The notes under the pieces were generated by a model. The model saw nothing but the letters and a program-made list of their open reading frames with translations. It was not told the DNA's origin and searched no databases. 64,000 bases of DNA, from the NCBI RefSeq assembly GCF_001942255.1, contig NZ_MKKC01000065.1, positions 124,001-188,000 on the forward strand, given 5' to 3'. Below, piece by piece: positions 1 to 10,711 of the stretch. Position 1 is the first letter of the stretch, and the number at the start of each line of letters is the position of its first letter. The position numbers and the translations under genes are program-made. The stretch is from Nocardiopsis sp. CNR-923. Its GTDB lineage: Bacteria > Actinomycetota > Actinomycetes > Streptosporangiales > Streptosporangiaceae.

Positions 1-1
1 C

Positions 2-754
2 AAGCGCGGCACCGCAGTGCTGGGCGGCTTGATGGGGGCCTTCGGCGTCGCGCTCGTCGCCCTGCTCGGGCTGTTGCTCTACCAACTGTTCAGCCCTGGC
101 GGCGGCGCGCTCGCCCAGGGCGAGAACAGCATCGTCGCCCCGCCCGAGGGACACGGGACGCTCACACCCGAGCAGTTCCTGTTGGGAGCCAACCTCAAGG
201 ACACCTTCGGCCCCATTGACGAGCGCCCCGAGGGCGCCGAACCGATGACCGAGGACCTCGTCTTCGGCGACGCCGAGGATCCCGAGGTCAACGGTATGGA
301 GCTGACCCTCAGCGAGGGCCGGGTCACCGACTCGTGCACCTCGCTCGTGTGGGGCGAGGACCTGGGACAGAGCCTGATCGACGCCAACTGCTCCGGGGCC
401 GCCACCGGCGTCTACACCGACCCCGACGAGGAGTACGTCGCCCAGGTGGTCCTGTTCGACCTGGCCGACGCCGAGGGCGCCACCCGGGTGGCCCGAGCCC
501 TGGACCCGAACGACACCCAGACCGGCGCTGGGTTCCTGCTGGCCGACACCGGTGAGGTGCCCGGGCTGAACGAGGGCTACAGCCAGGCCTCCACACAGGT
601 CATGGGCCACTACCTGGCCGTGTCCTGGGTCGCGCGCACCGACGGCTCCCCGCCCGGGGACGACACCGACATGGCGTCGGTGAGCGTCGCCGCGATGGGC
701 ACCGTGCTGCTTCCCTACGAGGAGGTCGTCGCCAGGACCCAGGCGGAGGAGTGA
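2..754 (+). CDS. Membrane-anchored extracytoplasmic protein, 5' end cut by window edge
   Basis: The reading frame is open from the first bases (K-R-G-T-A-V...), so the true start probably lies upstream; a GTG at 17 is the first start inside the window. A basic stretch is followed by one hydrophobic segment (about residues 5-28 from the GTG) and a roughly 215-residue acidic domain, which suggests a single-pass protein with an extracytoplasmic domain. That domain has two cysteines spaced like those of the next gene (DSCTSLVWG ... ANC), a conserved VLFDLADAEG stretch and a GHYLAVSWV strand. I do not recognise a named family. The next gene is a paralogue in tandem, so the pair probably arose by duplication. 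Function unknown. Confidence 0.7.
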   Translation, partial: KRGTAVLGGLMGAFGVALVALLGLLLYQLFSPGGGALAQGENSIVAPPEGHGTLTPEQFLLGANLKDTFGPIDERPEGAEPMTEDLVFGDAEDPEVNGMELTLSEGRVTDSCTSLVWGEDLGQSLIDANCSGAATGVYTDPDEEYVAQVVLFDLADAEGATRVARALDPNDTQTGAGFLLADTGEVPGLNEGYSQASTQVMGHYLAVSWVARTDGSPPGDDTDMASVSVAAMGTVLLPYEEVVARTQAEE

Positions 755-922
755 ACGCTGTCTGGGGTCGTCGGGCGCCCCGATAGGATCGCGGACGGAT
801 CGACCCGCGCGGGGGCGCCTTCGGACGCCCGCACACCGTCCGGTGGGCCGGTGCCCGAGCACCGGCCGGCCCGTGCGCGCGGCCCTCGATCCGACCGTCG
901 ACGTCCAGACATTCGAGGCCCG

Positions 923-1971
923 ATGTACCCGGAACCCAACAGGCGATCCCTTCCCCGGGGCGCCGCGCAAGATCCAGCCCAGGCACCGGCGTCCGGCACC
1001 GTGGCGAACCGCACGCGGGGCGGCGACCCCGACGGGGCGCCAGACGGGCGGAGCGCGCGTTCGGGCGGCCGCCGTCGCGGGGGCGGCAGGCGCAAGCGGG
1101 AGCCGCGCCGTCGCGGGCCCCTCCTGCTGATCGTCCTGGCCGTCGCAGTCGCTCTGGCACTCGTCGCGTCGGCGCCGTGTTCCTCCTGCGGTCCCCGGAC
1201 GACGCGGGAGGGGACGCCGCTCCCGTCCAGACGCGGCCGGCCGCGTACACCGTCCGCGACATCGGTGACGGCAGCAGCGTGAACGCCGTGCTCGCCTCCC
1301 GTGAGGACGACAGCCTCGCGCTCAACGAGGGCGAGCTGTTCGAGGGACACAACGCGCAGATCGCCAACGCCGACGAGACCATCGTGTTCGCCCTCAGGGA
1401 CTCGGACCTGACCGAGGATTGCTCGACGGCGGTGTGGGGACAGGAGCTCGCCGCCGCCGTCGAGGCCGCCGGGTGCACCCAGGTGGGCCGCGCCACCTAC
1501 GTGTCGGACACCTACTTCGCCGTCACCGCCGTGTTCAACCTGGCCGACGTCGAGGCCAGCCGCGCGCTCGCCGCCACCATGGTCGACCCCGCGGAGGCCG
1601 CGGAGGGCGAGGGCGCCGACGCCGCCGTCCGCGGGTTCGTGCTCGCCCCGTCCGGCGCCGACCCCTTCGACCGCCTGGGCGAGGGGTACAGCGCCAGCGA
1701 CGCGATCGTCAGCGGCCACTACCTCATCCTGGTCTGGGTCCAGCCCACCTCCTCCGAGTCGGTGGACGACCGGGTCAGTCTGGCCGGGCCCCTCGTGGCG
1801 CTGTCCAACGTGAACGACCCGCTGCTGCGCAGGGTCGGATGGGTCGGGGACGGTGACACCGACGAGGAAACCGACGGCGCCGACACCACAGGGACGACGG
1901 ACACCACAGGGACGACGGACGGGGCCGGGGCCACGGGCGCCGGCGGCGCCGGGACGACCGGCACGAACTAG
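923..1971 (+). CDS. Paralogue of the preceding membrane-anchored protein, with a frameshift in the TM segment
   Basis: Read from ATG 923, the first frame gives a Gly/Arg-rich cytoplasmic N-terminus and a hydrophobic segment (GPLLLIVLAVAVALALVAS), then goes out of frame. The extracytoplasmic domain continues in another frame from about 1174 (AVFLLRSPDD...). One missing G in the GGCGCC-type word near 1165-1177 explains this and restores about 349 residues. The C-terminal domain matches the previous gene: EDCSTAVWGQEL, AAGC, VFNLADVEAS and GHYLILVWV. The end carries a Thr/Gly-rich TTGTTD repeat encoded by tandem 18-base units (about 1883-1920). Function unknown. A real pseudogene is possible, but conservation on both sides of the shift favours a sequencing error. 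Confidence 0.65.
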
Positions 1972-2050
1972 GCGTCCCACGCGGGTCGCCGCCGACCCCC
2001 ACCCGACGAGGGCCCGGGACCAGTTCAACCACCCCGGGCCCCGCACGTGT

Positions 2051-3813
2051 TCACCCCTCGGACTCCATCCGCTCGATCAGTTCCTCCACCACGCCGCGCA
2101 GCCCTGCCAACCGGTGCTCCGGCAGATCCAACAGCGTGTGCCCGGACAGCCAGCCCGGCGTGGAGGCCACCGCGTGCCGCGACGCGCGCTTGTTCGTCGG
2201 CCGCCCCGTCCACGCCGCGACCTCGGTCAGTCCGCCGCGCAGCGTCGCCCGCAGCATCCCGTGCGCGCGCTCCTGCGCGTGGACCATCAGGCGGTCCACC
2301 GCCGACTCCGCCTCCGCGCTCCGAGTGAACCGCACCGCCGTCAAGTTCCGGGCCCCGAACCCCCGCAGGAACCGCACCTCGAACCGCGGCTCCACCATCG
2401 CGCGCAGCGCCCGCTGCCCCGCCTCGTCCCGTACGGCCGCCGCGGCGGACGGCACCAGCGCGTACAACGTGTCCGACGCCGCCGCCAGCGCCGCCCGCGC
2501 CACCAGCCGGTCCCACCCGGCGGTGAGGTTGACCACCGCGTGCTCGGTCGCCGAGGTCGGCGCGCCGATCCACGTCGACAGCCGGACCCGGCCGCGTCCG
2601 CGGCGACGTCCTTGGGCCACTCGCCGACCAGGGTCAGCGTCCTGGGATCCGCCGTGCCGCCGAGGTCGTCGAGCACGGCCCCGACCACCGACTCCGCCCG
2701 CTCGGCGTCCAGACCGCCCCGCGCCTCCTTGGCGTTGACCCCCTGGCTGTACACCCGCGCGGAGTCCCCCGACGCCGCGGGCGCGGTCCTCGACAACGGC
2801 CGCAGGACGTACAGGTCCGAGGCGGCCCCGATCGACTCGGCCCCCTGGTAGCGGTTGAAGTCCGGCCAGACCGCCTCGATCAACAGGTCCATCCGCACCA
2901 TCCGCGCCTGTGTCGCCGCCGCCAACCGCGGAGTGGTCTCGCTGGCCCCGTAGGCGACCAGCACCCGGCCCCGCCGCGGATCGGCCATCCCCTCCAGGCC
3001 CCGCCGGACGAACAACTCCACGCCGTCAGGGGTGTACGGCGGATCGGTGAAAACCACGTCGGCACAGCCGCGCAACGGCGACGGCAGGCCCAGACGCAGG
3101 TCCGCGAAGTGCGTGCGCACCGGCAGGTCCTCGCGCTCGGCCACCGCTTCGACGTGCGCCAGCACCCGCTCGTCGACGTCCACGACCTCCGCGCGCGCCC
3201 GAGGGCAGACCAACGTCAGCGCCAGCGCGGTCAGGTCGTGGTCGCCCACGCACAGCAGCACCCGGTCCTCAAGGTCGAACCGGGTGCGCAGGAACAGCGC
3301 GCGTCGCAGCGCCGTCTCCGCGGTCGCCGCGACGTGGTCCAGGTTCGGATCGGACGCGGGCCCCTCGGACACCGCCCGAGTGAGCACCGCGCCCGCGCGC
3401 GCGTACCTCGCGAGGAGGTGGGCCACCGGGTCGGCGAGATCGTCGGCCACCGCGCCCCGGTAGTCGGCGGGGTGGACCAGACGCACCCTGCGCCGCCCGT
3501 CCCCCGTCTCGCTGTCGAGCTCCTCGGCCTCGTCCAGGGCGCCGAGCGCGGCCGCCACGACCGCGTGGGCGACCCCGGTGGCCCGCACGAGGTCGTTGGC
3601 GCTCCACCAGCGGCCGTCCGAGAGCAGCGCGAGCACGCGGCGGACCCGGGGCGCGTCCACGCCCCGTTCCACCAGCAGTCGCAATGCCGCCGCGGGCAAC
3701 GGGTCGGAGCGTTGCGAGGGGGCCGGAACCGGTGCTCGTGGGACGGGGGCGGTCGGGTACGCGTGCGCGGCGCCGGGGCGGTCCGCGCCGGGGGAAGTCG
3801 GGTGTCCTGCCAT
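2051..3813 (-). CDS. BpsA-like branched polyamine synthase / class I methyltransferase-fold protein (frameshifted)
   Basis: Residues 40-110 look like a winged helix (LRLLVERGVDAPRVRRVLAL). A Rossmann core follows: VLLCVGDHDLTALALTL, the acidic VVDVDERVL, and VVFTDPPYTPDG. The GDxDLxxxAL...TDPPYT combination is typical of N4-bis(aminopropyl)spermidine synthase (BpsA) proteins, which transfer aminopropyl groups from decarboxylated S-adenosylmethionine. The C-terminal 190 residues (STWIGAPTSATEHAVVNLTA...) lie in a different frame. The switch falls at about 2580-2600 and one missing base repairs it, giving about 587 residues, longer than archaeal BpsA. The polyamine substrate is inferred from the core only; the C-terminal part is unrecognised. 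The gene is divergent from gltB. Confidence 0.65.
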
Positions 3814-3914
3814 GCCCCGATCGTCCCACGTGCGGGCGGTGGGGATGGAATCGCAGGTCAGGGCGGTTCATGGTGGATGAGGGAGATATCACTCACCAGC
3901 GCCGGGAGGAGCCC

Positions 3915-3944
3915 TTGGAGCTGACGTTCGCACCGGGGTAATGT
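3915..3944 (+). promoter_or_regulatory. Putative promoter in the gltB leader
   Basis: TTGGAG (3915-3920) and TAATGT (3939-3944) are separated by 18 bases, a fair match to a vegetative actinobacterial promoter. It points toward gltB and starts about 440 bases upstream of it. A hairpin with a T-run follows within about 45 bases. No other convincing promoter stands out in 3814-4392; a TATAAG at 4193-4198 lacks a good -35. Confidence 0.35.
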
Positions 3945-3986
3945 GTCGGTGCGGAGCGCCACGTGTGCGAACCGGAGCGGAGGGAT

Positions 3987-4008
3987 CCCGACCACTAGTC
4001 GGGGTTTT
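3987..4008 (+). terminator. Intrinsic terminator-like hairpin in the gltB leader
   Basis: CCCGAC, a five-base loop (CACTA) and GTCGGG form a perfect 6-bp stem, followed by GTTTT. It sits inside the 579-base gap between the divergent BpsA-like gene and gltB, so it could be an attenuator or the end of a short transcript. The rest of the gap to 4392 shows no coding signal. Confidence 0.5.
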
Positions 4009-4392
4009 ATCCACTTTGGGAGGTTTAGCAGGGTTCCCGCGTGGAACAACGCCTACGCCAGCCCTCATCGGAAGGACAACTCCGAGAGGGACCCGCGCCG
4101 CCTCCCGCAGGGAGGCACGACCTTTCCGTGAGGGCGCACCGCAGCTCCCTCTGGTCTAGACCTGCGATTCGCGTCGCGGCGGGACCAGCGTGTATAAGAG
4201 AACTTCCCGCGACGGGTGACCATCCGCCACCGCGGCCACGAGGACGTGGCCGACCCTACGGCTGCGGACAACGGCACCCGCCCAGCGGGCCCGGCCGCGA
4301 CCCGGCCGCACAACTTCATTCCCGACGCAGCAGGGCCAACGTCGTCCCGGATGCGCTTTTCACGAAGCCGACGAAAGACGACAGGAGGGTAG

Positions 4393-7300
4393 ATGCCTGC
4401 TGCTCAGGTGCGGCGTTCGTCCGTCCGAACGAACGCGGAAACCACGTCCCAGGGCCTGTACGACCCCGCCTTCGAGCACGACGCCTGCGGTGTGGGCTTC
4501 GTCGCCGACCTCACCGGCCGACGCAGTCACGACATCGTCCAGAAGGCGCTCACCGTCCTGCGCAACCTCGACCACCGGGGCGCCTCCGGGGCCGACCCCG
4601 ACGACGGTGACGGCGCGGGCATCCTCACCCAGATCCCGCACGAGCTCTACACCGACGTCTGCGACTTCGACCTGCCCGACGCCGGCGCCTACGCCACCGG
4701 CATCGCCTTCCTGCCCGCCGACGCCACCGCCCGCGCCGACGCCGTCGCGCGCATCGACGCCATCGTCGCCGACGAGGGCCTGACCGTCCTCGGCTGGCGC
4801 GAACCGCCCTTCGAACCCCAGTACTGCGGCCCCGCCGCGCGCGAGGCCATGCCCTCCTTCGGGCAGCTCTTCATCGCGGGCACCTCCGGCACCCCCACCG
4901 AGGGCCTCACCGGCATCGCCCTGGAACGCTACGCCTACTGCGTCCGCAAGCGCGCCGAGCACGAGACCGACGTCTACTTCCCGAGCCTGTCCCCGCGCAC
5001 CATCGCCTACAAGGGCATGCTCACCACCCCGCAGCTGGAGCCGTTCTTCCCCGACCTGTCCGACCGGCGCTACACCTCCGGCCTGGCCCTGGTCCACTCC
5101 CGGTTCTCCACCAACACGTTCCCGTCCTGGCCGCTCGCCCACCCGTTCCGCTACGTCGCGCACAACGGTGAGATCAACACCGTCAAGGGCAACCGGAACA
5201 TGATGCGGGCACGCGAGGCCAAGCTGGCCACCGACCTCATCCCCGGCGACCTCGACCGGATCTTCCCCATCGTCGACCCCGACGACTCCGACACCGCCTC
5301 GCTCGACGACGCCCTCGAACTGCTCCACCTGGGCGGGCGCTCGCTCCCGCACGCGGTCCTCATGATGGTCCCCGAACCCTGGGAGAACCACACCGAGATG
5401 GACCCGGCCGTCCGGGCCTTCTACGAGTTCCACTCCACCCTCATGGAGCCCTGGGACGGACCCGCCTCGGTCACCTTCACCGACGGCACCCTCGTCGGCG
5501 CCGTCCTCGACCGCAACGGCCTGCGCCCCGGCCGCTACTGGGTCACCGACGACGGCCTCGTCGTTCTGGCCAGCGAGGCCGGTGTCCTCGACATCGACCC
5601 GGCCGCCGTCGTCCGCAAGGGACGCCTCCAGCCCGGCCGCATCTTCGTCGTGGACACCGACCAGGGCCGCATCATCGAGGACGAGGAGATCAAGGCCGAA
5701 CTCGCGGCCGAACACCCCTACCAGGAGTGGATCGACTCCGGCCTCGTCCGCCTCGCCGACCTGCCCGACGCCCGCCCCGTCCCGGTCACCGAACTCAACC
5801 TCGCCCAGCAGGTGTTCGGCTACACCGAGGAGGAACTGCGCGTCATCCTCACCCCGATGGCCCGCACCGGCGCCGAACCCATCGGATCCATGGGCACCGA
5901 CACCCCCGTCGCCGCCCTCTCCGCACGGTCCCGCCAGCTTTTCGACTACTTCTCGCAGAACTTCGCGCAGGTCACCAACCCGCCGCTGGACGCCATCCGT
6001 GAGGAGATGGTGACCAGCCTCAACACCCTTCTCGGCGCCGAGGGCAACCTCCTCAAGGCCGAAGCGGGCGACACCCGGCGCCTCGTCCTGCCCACACCCG
6101 TGGTCGACCAGGCCCAACTCGCCGCCATCGTCGAGGCCGGCACCGACAACCCGGCCCTGCGCACCTTCACCGTCGACGGCACCTACCCCGTCCACGGCGG
6201 CGGCGACGCGCTCTCCGAGCGCCTCGACCAGATCGACGCAGAGGTGTCCCAGGCCATCGCCGACGGGGCCCGCATCCTCGTGCTCAGCGACCGCCGGGCC
6301 GACGCCACGCGTGCCCCCGTCCCCTCGCTGCTGCTCACCGGCTCCGTCCACCACCACCTCGTACGCGAGAAGACCCGTACCGAGGTCGGCCTGCTCGTCG
6401 AGGCCGCCGACGTGCGCGAATGCCACCACGTCGCGCTCCTCATCGGCTACGGCGCCTCCGCCGTCAACCCGTACCTGGCCCTGGCCACCGTCCAGGACCT
6501 CGTCGAACGCGGCGTCATCGGCGGCATCGACGCCGACCAGGCCGTCCGCAACACCGTCAAGGCGTTCGGCAAGGGCGTCCTGAAGATCATGTCCAAGATC
6601 GGCGTGTCCACGGTCAGCTCCTACACCGGCGCGCAGATCTTCGAGGCCCTCGGCCTCGGCCAGGACGTCATCGACCGGTGCTTCACCGGCACCACCTCCC
6701 GGCTGGGCGGCGTCGGCTTCGACGTCCTCGCCGAGGAGGTCGCCATCCGTCACCGCCGCGCCCACACCGCCAACGGCAACGCGCACCGGCGCCTGGAGGT
6801 CGGCGGCGAGTACCAGTGGCGCCGCGAGGGCGAACCGCACCTGTTCAACCCCGAGACCGTCTTCAAGCTCCAGCACTCCACCCGCACCCGCCGGTACGAG
6901 ATCTTCAAGGAGTACACCTCCAAGATCGACGACCAGTCGCGGCAGCTCATGACCCTGCGCGGACTCTTCCGTCTCAAGGAGGGCGTGCGCGAGCCCGTTC
7001 CCGTCGACGAGGTCGAACCCGTCTGCGCCATCGTCAAGCGCTTCTCCACCGGCGCCATGTCCTACGGCTCCATCTCCGCCGAGGCGCACGAGACCCTCGC
7101 CATCGCGATGAACCGCCTCGGCGGCAAGTCCAACACCGGCGAGGGCGGCGAGGACCCCGCCCGCTTCACCCCCGACGCCAACGGCGACCTGCGCCGCAGC
7201 GCCATCAAGCAGGTGGCCTCCGGCCGGTTCGGCGTGACCTCGCACTACCTCACCAACGCCGACGACATCCAGATCAAGATGGCCCAGGGCGCCAAGCCCG

Positions 7301-8949
7301 GCGAGGGCGGCCAGCTGCCCGGCCACAAGGTCTACCCGTGGGTGGCGCAGACCCGCCACTCCACCCCCGGCGTCGGGCTCATCTCCCCGCCGCCGCACCA
7401 CGACATCTACTCCATCGAGGACCTCGCCCAGCTCATCCACGACCTCAAGAACGCGAACCCGTCCGCGCGGGTCCACGTCAAGCTGGTCTCCGAGGCGGGC
7501 GTGGGCACCGTCGCCGCCGGCGTGTCCAAGGCGCACGCCGACGTCGTGCTCATCTCCGGACACGACGGCGGCACCGGCGCCTCCCCGCTCACCTCGCTCA
7601 AGCACGCCGGCACCCCCTGGGAGCTCGGCCTCGCCGAGACCCAGCAGACCCTGCTGCTCAACGGGCTGCGCGACCGCATCGTCGTCCAGGCCGACGGCCA
7701 GATGAAGACCGGTCGCGACGTCGTCGTCGCCGCCCTGCTCGGCGCAGAGGAGTTCGGCTTCGCCACCGCGCCCCTGGTCGTCTCCGGCTGCGTCATGATG
7801 CGCGTGTGCCACCTCGACACCTGCCCCGTCGGCGTCGCCACCCAGAACCCGGTCCTGCGTGAACGCTTCGCCGGCAAGGCCGAGCACGTCGTCAACTTCT
7901 TCGAGTTCATCGCCCAGGAGGTTCGCGAGTACCTCGCCCGGCTCGGCTTCCGCAGCCTCGACGAGGCCATCGGCTCCGTCGACCTGCTCGACACCACCGA
8001 GGCCGTCGACCACTGGAAGGCCCAGGGCCTGGACCTGTCGCCGATCCTGCACGAGGTCGAGCCCTGGGCGGGCGACCACCGGCTGCAGACCCGCGGCCAG
8101 GACCACGGCCTGGAGAAGGCCCTGGACAACACCCTCATCCAGCTCGCCGAGGGCGCCCTGGACTTCGCCCAGCCGGTCACGCTCGAACTGCCGGTGCGCA
8201 ACGTCAACCGCACCGTCGGCACCATGCTCGGCCACGAGGTCACCAAGCGCCACGGCGCCACCGGCCTGCCGGAGAACACCATCGACATCACCTTCACCGG
8301 CTCGGCGGGCCAGTCCTTCGGCGCCTTCGTCCCCAGGGGCGTGACCCTGCGCCTCGAAGGCGACGCCAACGACTACGTCGGCAAGGGGCTCTCCGGCGGC
8401 CGCGTCATCGTCCGCCCCGACCGGTCCTCCCGGATCGTCGCCGAGGACCACATCATCGCGGGCAACGTCATCGGCTACGGCGCGACCTCCGGTGAGATCC
8501 TCCTGCGCGGCGTCGCCGGCGAACGCTTCTGCGTCCGCAACTCCGGCGCCACCGCCGTCGTCGAGGGCATCGGCGACCACGGCTGCGAGTACATGACCGG
8601 CGGCCGCGCCGTCGTCCTCGGCCGCACCGGCCGCAACTTCGCGGCGGGCATGTCCGGAGGCGTCGCCTACGTCCTCGACCTCGACCACCGCCGGGTCAAC
8701 CCCGAGATGGTCGAGATCGAACCGCTCACCGACCAGGACCGCGTCTTCCTCACCGACGTCCTCACCCGCCACCGCGACGAGACCGGCTCCGCCGTCGCCG
8801 GGCGGCTCCTCGCCGACGGCCCCGCCGCCCTCGACCGCATCGCCAAGGTGATGCCGCGCGACTACAAGCGGGTCCTGGTCGCCCAAGCCGAGGCCGAACG
8901 CGCCGGGCGCGACGTCGACGAGGCCGTCATGGCCTCCGCACGGTCCTGA
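4393..8949 (+). CDS. gltB: Glutamate synthase (NADPH) large subunit
   Basis: GltB makes two glutamates from glutamine and 2-oxoglutarate, with electrons delivered by GltD. The 1,518-residue length is normal. Cys32 in HDACGVGF is the expected N-terminal nucleophile of the glutaminase domain after a short propeptide. The central and FMN-binding synthase domains follow ([20 protein letters not shown]). Cys1133, Cys1139 and Cys1144 ([15 protein letters not shown]) are the 3Fe-4S ligands, and the C-terminal third is the Gly-rich beta-helix ([13 protein letters not shown]). The ATG is preceded by a strong AGGAGGG at 4384-4389. gltD follows after 32 bases, so the two form an operon. No frame disruption is seen. 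Confidence 0.98.
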   Translation: MPAAQVRRSSVRTNAETTSQGLYDPAFEHDACGVGFVADLTGRRSHDIVQKALTVLRNLDHRGASGADPDDGDGAGILTQIPHELYTDVCDFDLPDAGAYATGIAFLPADATARADAVARIDAIVADEGLTVLGWREPPFEPQYCGPAAREAMPSFGQLFIAGTSGTPTEGLTGIALERYAYCVRKRAEHETDVYFPSLSPRTIAYKGMLTTPQLEPFFPDLSDRRYTSGLALVHSRFSTNTFPSWPLAHPFRYVAHNGEINTVKGNRNMMRAREAKLATDLIPGDLDRIFPIVDPDDSDTASLDDALELLHLGGRSLPHAVLMMVPEPWENHTEMDPAVRAFYEFHSTLMEPWDGPASVTFTDGTLVGAVLDRNGLRPGRYWVTDDGLVVLASEAGVLDIDPAAVVRKGRLQPGRIFVVDTDQGRIIEDEEIKAELAAEHPYQEWIDSGLVRLADLPDARPVPVTELNLAQQVFGYTEEELRVILTPMARTGAEPIGSMGTDTPVAALSARSRQLFDYFSQNFAQVTNPPLDAIREEMVTSLNTLLGAEGNLLKAEAGDTRRLVLPTPVVDQAQLAAIVEAGTDNPALRTFTVDGTYPVHGGGDALSERLDQIDAEVSQAIADGARILVLSDRRADATRAPVPSLLLTGSVHHHLVREKTRTEVGLLVEAADVRECHHVALLIGYGASAVNPYLALATVQDLVERGVIGGIDADQAVRNTVKAFGKGVLKIMSKIGVSTVSSYTGAQIFEALGLGQDVIDRCFTGTTSRLGGVGFDVLAEEVAIRHRRAHTANGNAHRRLEVGGEYQWRREGEPHLFNPETVFKLQHSTRTRRYEIFKEYTSKIDDQSRQLMTLRGLFRLKEGVREPVPVDEVEPVCAIVKRFSTGAMSYGSISAEAHETLAIAMNRLGGKSNTGEGGEDPARFTPDANGDLRRSAIKQVASGRFGVTSHYLTNADDIQIKMAQGAKPGEGGQLPGHKVYPWVAQTRHSTPGVGLISPPPHHDIYSIEDLAQLIHDLKNANPSARVHVKLVSEAGVGTVAAGVSKAHADVVLISGHDGGTGASPLTSLKHAGTPWELGLAETQQTLLLNGLRDRIVVQADGQMKTGRDVVVAALLGAEEFGFATAPLVVSGCVMMRVCHLDTCPVGVATQNPVLRERFAGKAEHVVNFFEFIAQEVREYLARLGFRSLDEAIGSVDLLDTTEAVDHWKAQGLDLSPILHEVEPWAGDHRLQTRGQDHGLEKALDNTLIQLAEGALDFAQPVTLELPVRNVNRTVGTMLGHEVTKRHGATGLPENTIDITFTGSAGQSFGAFVPRGVTLRLEGDANDYVGKGLSGGRVIVRPDRSSRIVAEDHIIAGNVIGYGATSGEILLRGVAGERFCVRNSGATAVVEGIGDHGCEYMTGGRAVVLGRTGRNFAAGMSGGVAYVLDLDHRRVNPEMVEIEPLTDQDRVFLTDVLTRHRDETGSAVAGRLLADGPAALDRIAKVMPRDYKRVLVAQAEAERAGRDVDEAVMASARS

Positions 8950-8981
8950 GCGTCAGCGACACGAGAGGAGGGACACACACC

Positions 8982-10436
8982 ATGGCTGACCCCAAGGGTT
9001 TCCTGAAGATCACCGAACGCGAACTGCCCGCCCACCGCCCCGTGGACGTGCGCATCCAGGACTGGCGCGAGGTCCACGAGGACCTCGACCGGGGCGCCGT
9101 CACCAAGCAGGCCTCGCGCTGCATGGACTGCGGCATCCCCTTCTGCCACAACGGCTGCCCGCTCGGCAACCTCATCCCCGAGTGGAACAACCTCGTCCAC
9201 ACCCACGACTGGGCCGAGGCGATCGAACGCCTGCACGCCACCAACAACTTCCCGGAGTTCACCGGACGGCTCTGCCCCGCCCCCTGTGAATCCGCGTGCG
9301 TGCTCGGCATCAACCAGCCCGCCGTCACCATCAAGAACGTCGAGGTCTCCATCATCGACCGCGCCTGGGAGGAAGGCTGGGTCAAGCCCCTGCCCCCCAC
9401 CGCGCGCACCGGCAAGAAGGTCGCGGTCGTCGGCTCCGGCCCCGCCGGACTCGCCGCCGCACAGCAGCTCACCCGCGCCGGACACGACGTCACCGTCTAC
9501 GAACGGGCCGACCGCGTCGGCGGCCTCCTCCGCTACGGCATCCCCGAGTTCAAGATGGAGAAGCGGCACATCGACCGCCGCCTCGCCCAGATGACCGCCG
9601 AGGGCACCGCCTTCCGCACCGGCGTCGACGTCGGCGTCGACATCACCGTCGACCGGCTCCGCGCCGACCATGACGCCGTCGTCCTGACCGGAGGGGCCAC
9701 CGCCTGGCGCGACCTGCCCGCCACCGGCCGCCACCTCCGCGGCATCCACCAGGCCATGGAGTACCTCCCCCTGGCCAACAGGGTCCAGGAGGGCGACTAC
9801 GACGCGCCGCCCATCACCGCCGAGGGCAAGCACGTCGTCGTCATCGGCGGCGGCGACACCGGCGCCGACTGCGTCGGCACCGCCCACCGCCAGGGCGCCG
9901 CCTCCGTCACCCAGCTGGAGATCATGCCCAAGCCGCCCGCCAAGCGGCCCGACCACCAGCCATGGCCCACCATGCCCATGCTGTACAAGGTCACCAGCGC
10001 GCACGAGGAGGGCGGCAGGCGGATCTACTCCGTCAACACCCTCGAATTCCTCGGCGACGAGAACGGCGACGTCCGCGCCCTCAAGCTCGTCGAGGTCAAG
10101 CGCACCGACAAGGGCTTCGAACCCGTCGAGGGCACCGAACGCGAGATCCCGGCCGAACTCGTCACCCTAGCCATGGGCTTCGTCGGCCCCCAGAAGGAGG
10201 GCATGATCGAACAGCTCGGCGTCGAACTCGACGGACGCGGCAACGTCGTCCGTGACGCCGACTACCAGACCACCGTCGAGGGCGTCTTCTGCGCCGGGGA
10301 CATGGGCCGAGGCCAGTCCCTCATCGTCTGGGCCATCGCCGAGGGCCGCTCCGCCGCCGCCGGAGTGGACCGCCACCTCACCCGGACCACCACCCTGCCG
10401 GTCGCCATCGCGCCGACCGAACGGCCCCTGGTCTGA
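8982..10436 (+). CDS. gltD: Glutamate synthase small (beta) subunit
   Basis: This 484-residue protein is the NADPH-oxidising, FAD-binding partner of GltB. The N-terminal domain has the cysteine motifs for the low-potential Fe-S clusters (CMDCGIPFCHNGC and CPAPCESAC). Two dinucleotide folds follow: VAVVGSGPAGLAAAQQL for FAD, and VVVIGGGDTGADCVG for NADPH. The C-terminus has the FAD-contact stretch CAGDMGRGQSLIVWAI. The ATG lies about 10 bases after GAGGAGGG. Its position directly after gltB confirms the assignment over other members of this flavoprotein family such as PreT or AegA. Confidence 0.97.
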   Translation: MADPKGFLKITERELPAHRPVDVRIQDWREVHEDLDRGAVTKQASRCMDCGIPFCHNGCPLGNLIPEWNNLVHTHDWAEAIERLHATNNFPEFTGRLCPAPCESACVLGINQPAVTIKNVEVSIIDRAWEEGWVKPLPPTARTGKKVAVVGSGPAGLAAAQQLTRAGHDVTVYERADRVGGLLRYGIPEFKMEKRHIDRRLAQMTAEGTAFRTGVDVGVDITVDRLRADHDAVVLTGGATAWRDLPATGRHLRGIHQAMEYLPLANRVQEGDYDAPPITAEGKHVVVIGGGDTGADCVGTAHRQGAASVTQLEIMPKPPAKRPDHQPWPTMPMLYKVTSAHEEGGRRIYSVNTLEFLGDENGDVRALKLVEVKRTDKGFEPVEGTEREIPAELVTLAMGFVGPQKEGMIEQLGVELDGRGNVVRDADYQTTVEGVFCAGDMGRGQSLIVWAIAEGRSAAAGVDRHLTRTTTLPVAIAPTERPLV

Positions 10437-10711
10437 ACCGCCCGCGCGCCGGGCACGGGACCCCGTGCCCGCGCCGCCGCGCCCCGCGCCCCGGGAGCCG
10501 TTCCCGCGGGGACATGCTCCGCGACCCCACGGGGGACGCGGCCCTGGCGGTCCCCGCCCACGTCACCCCCACCGGCTGGACCCGCCCCCCGCCGGTGTCG
10601 GGGACCGGGTCCGCGACCGCGCCGGGCACACGCCGCCACCGGCGTAAAGATCGCATATATTGCACGGCCGACTGTTCTCCGCGACGACTCCCCGGTCGTA
10701 CCGTCGAAGAC

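Noticed and set aside
4360-8886. 1,508-residue ORF antisense to gltB
   Set aside because: A shadow of the high third-position GC of gltB; Gly/Ala/Val/Asp-rich with no motif.
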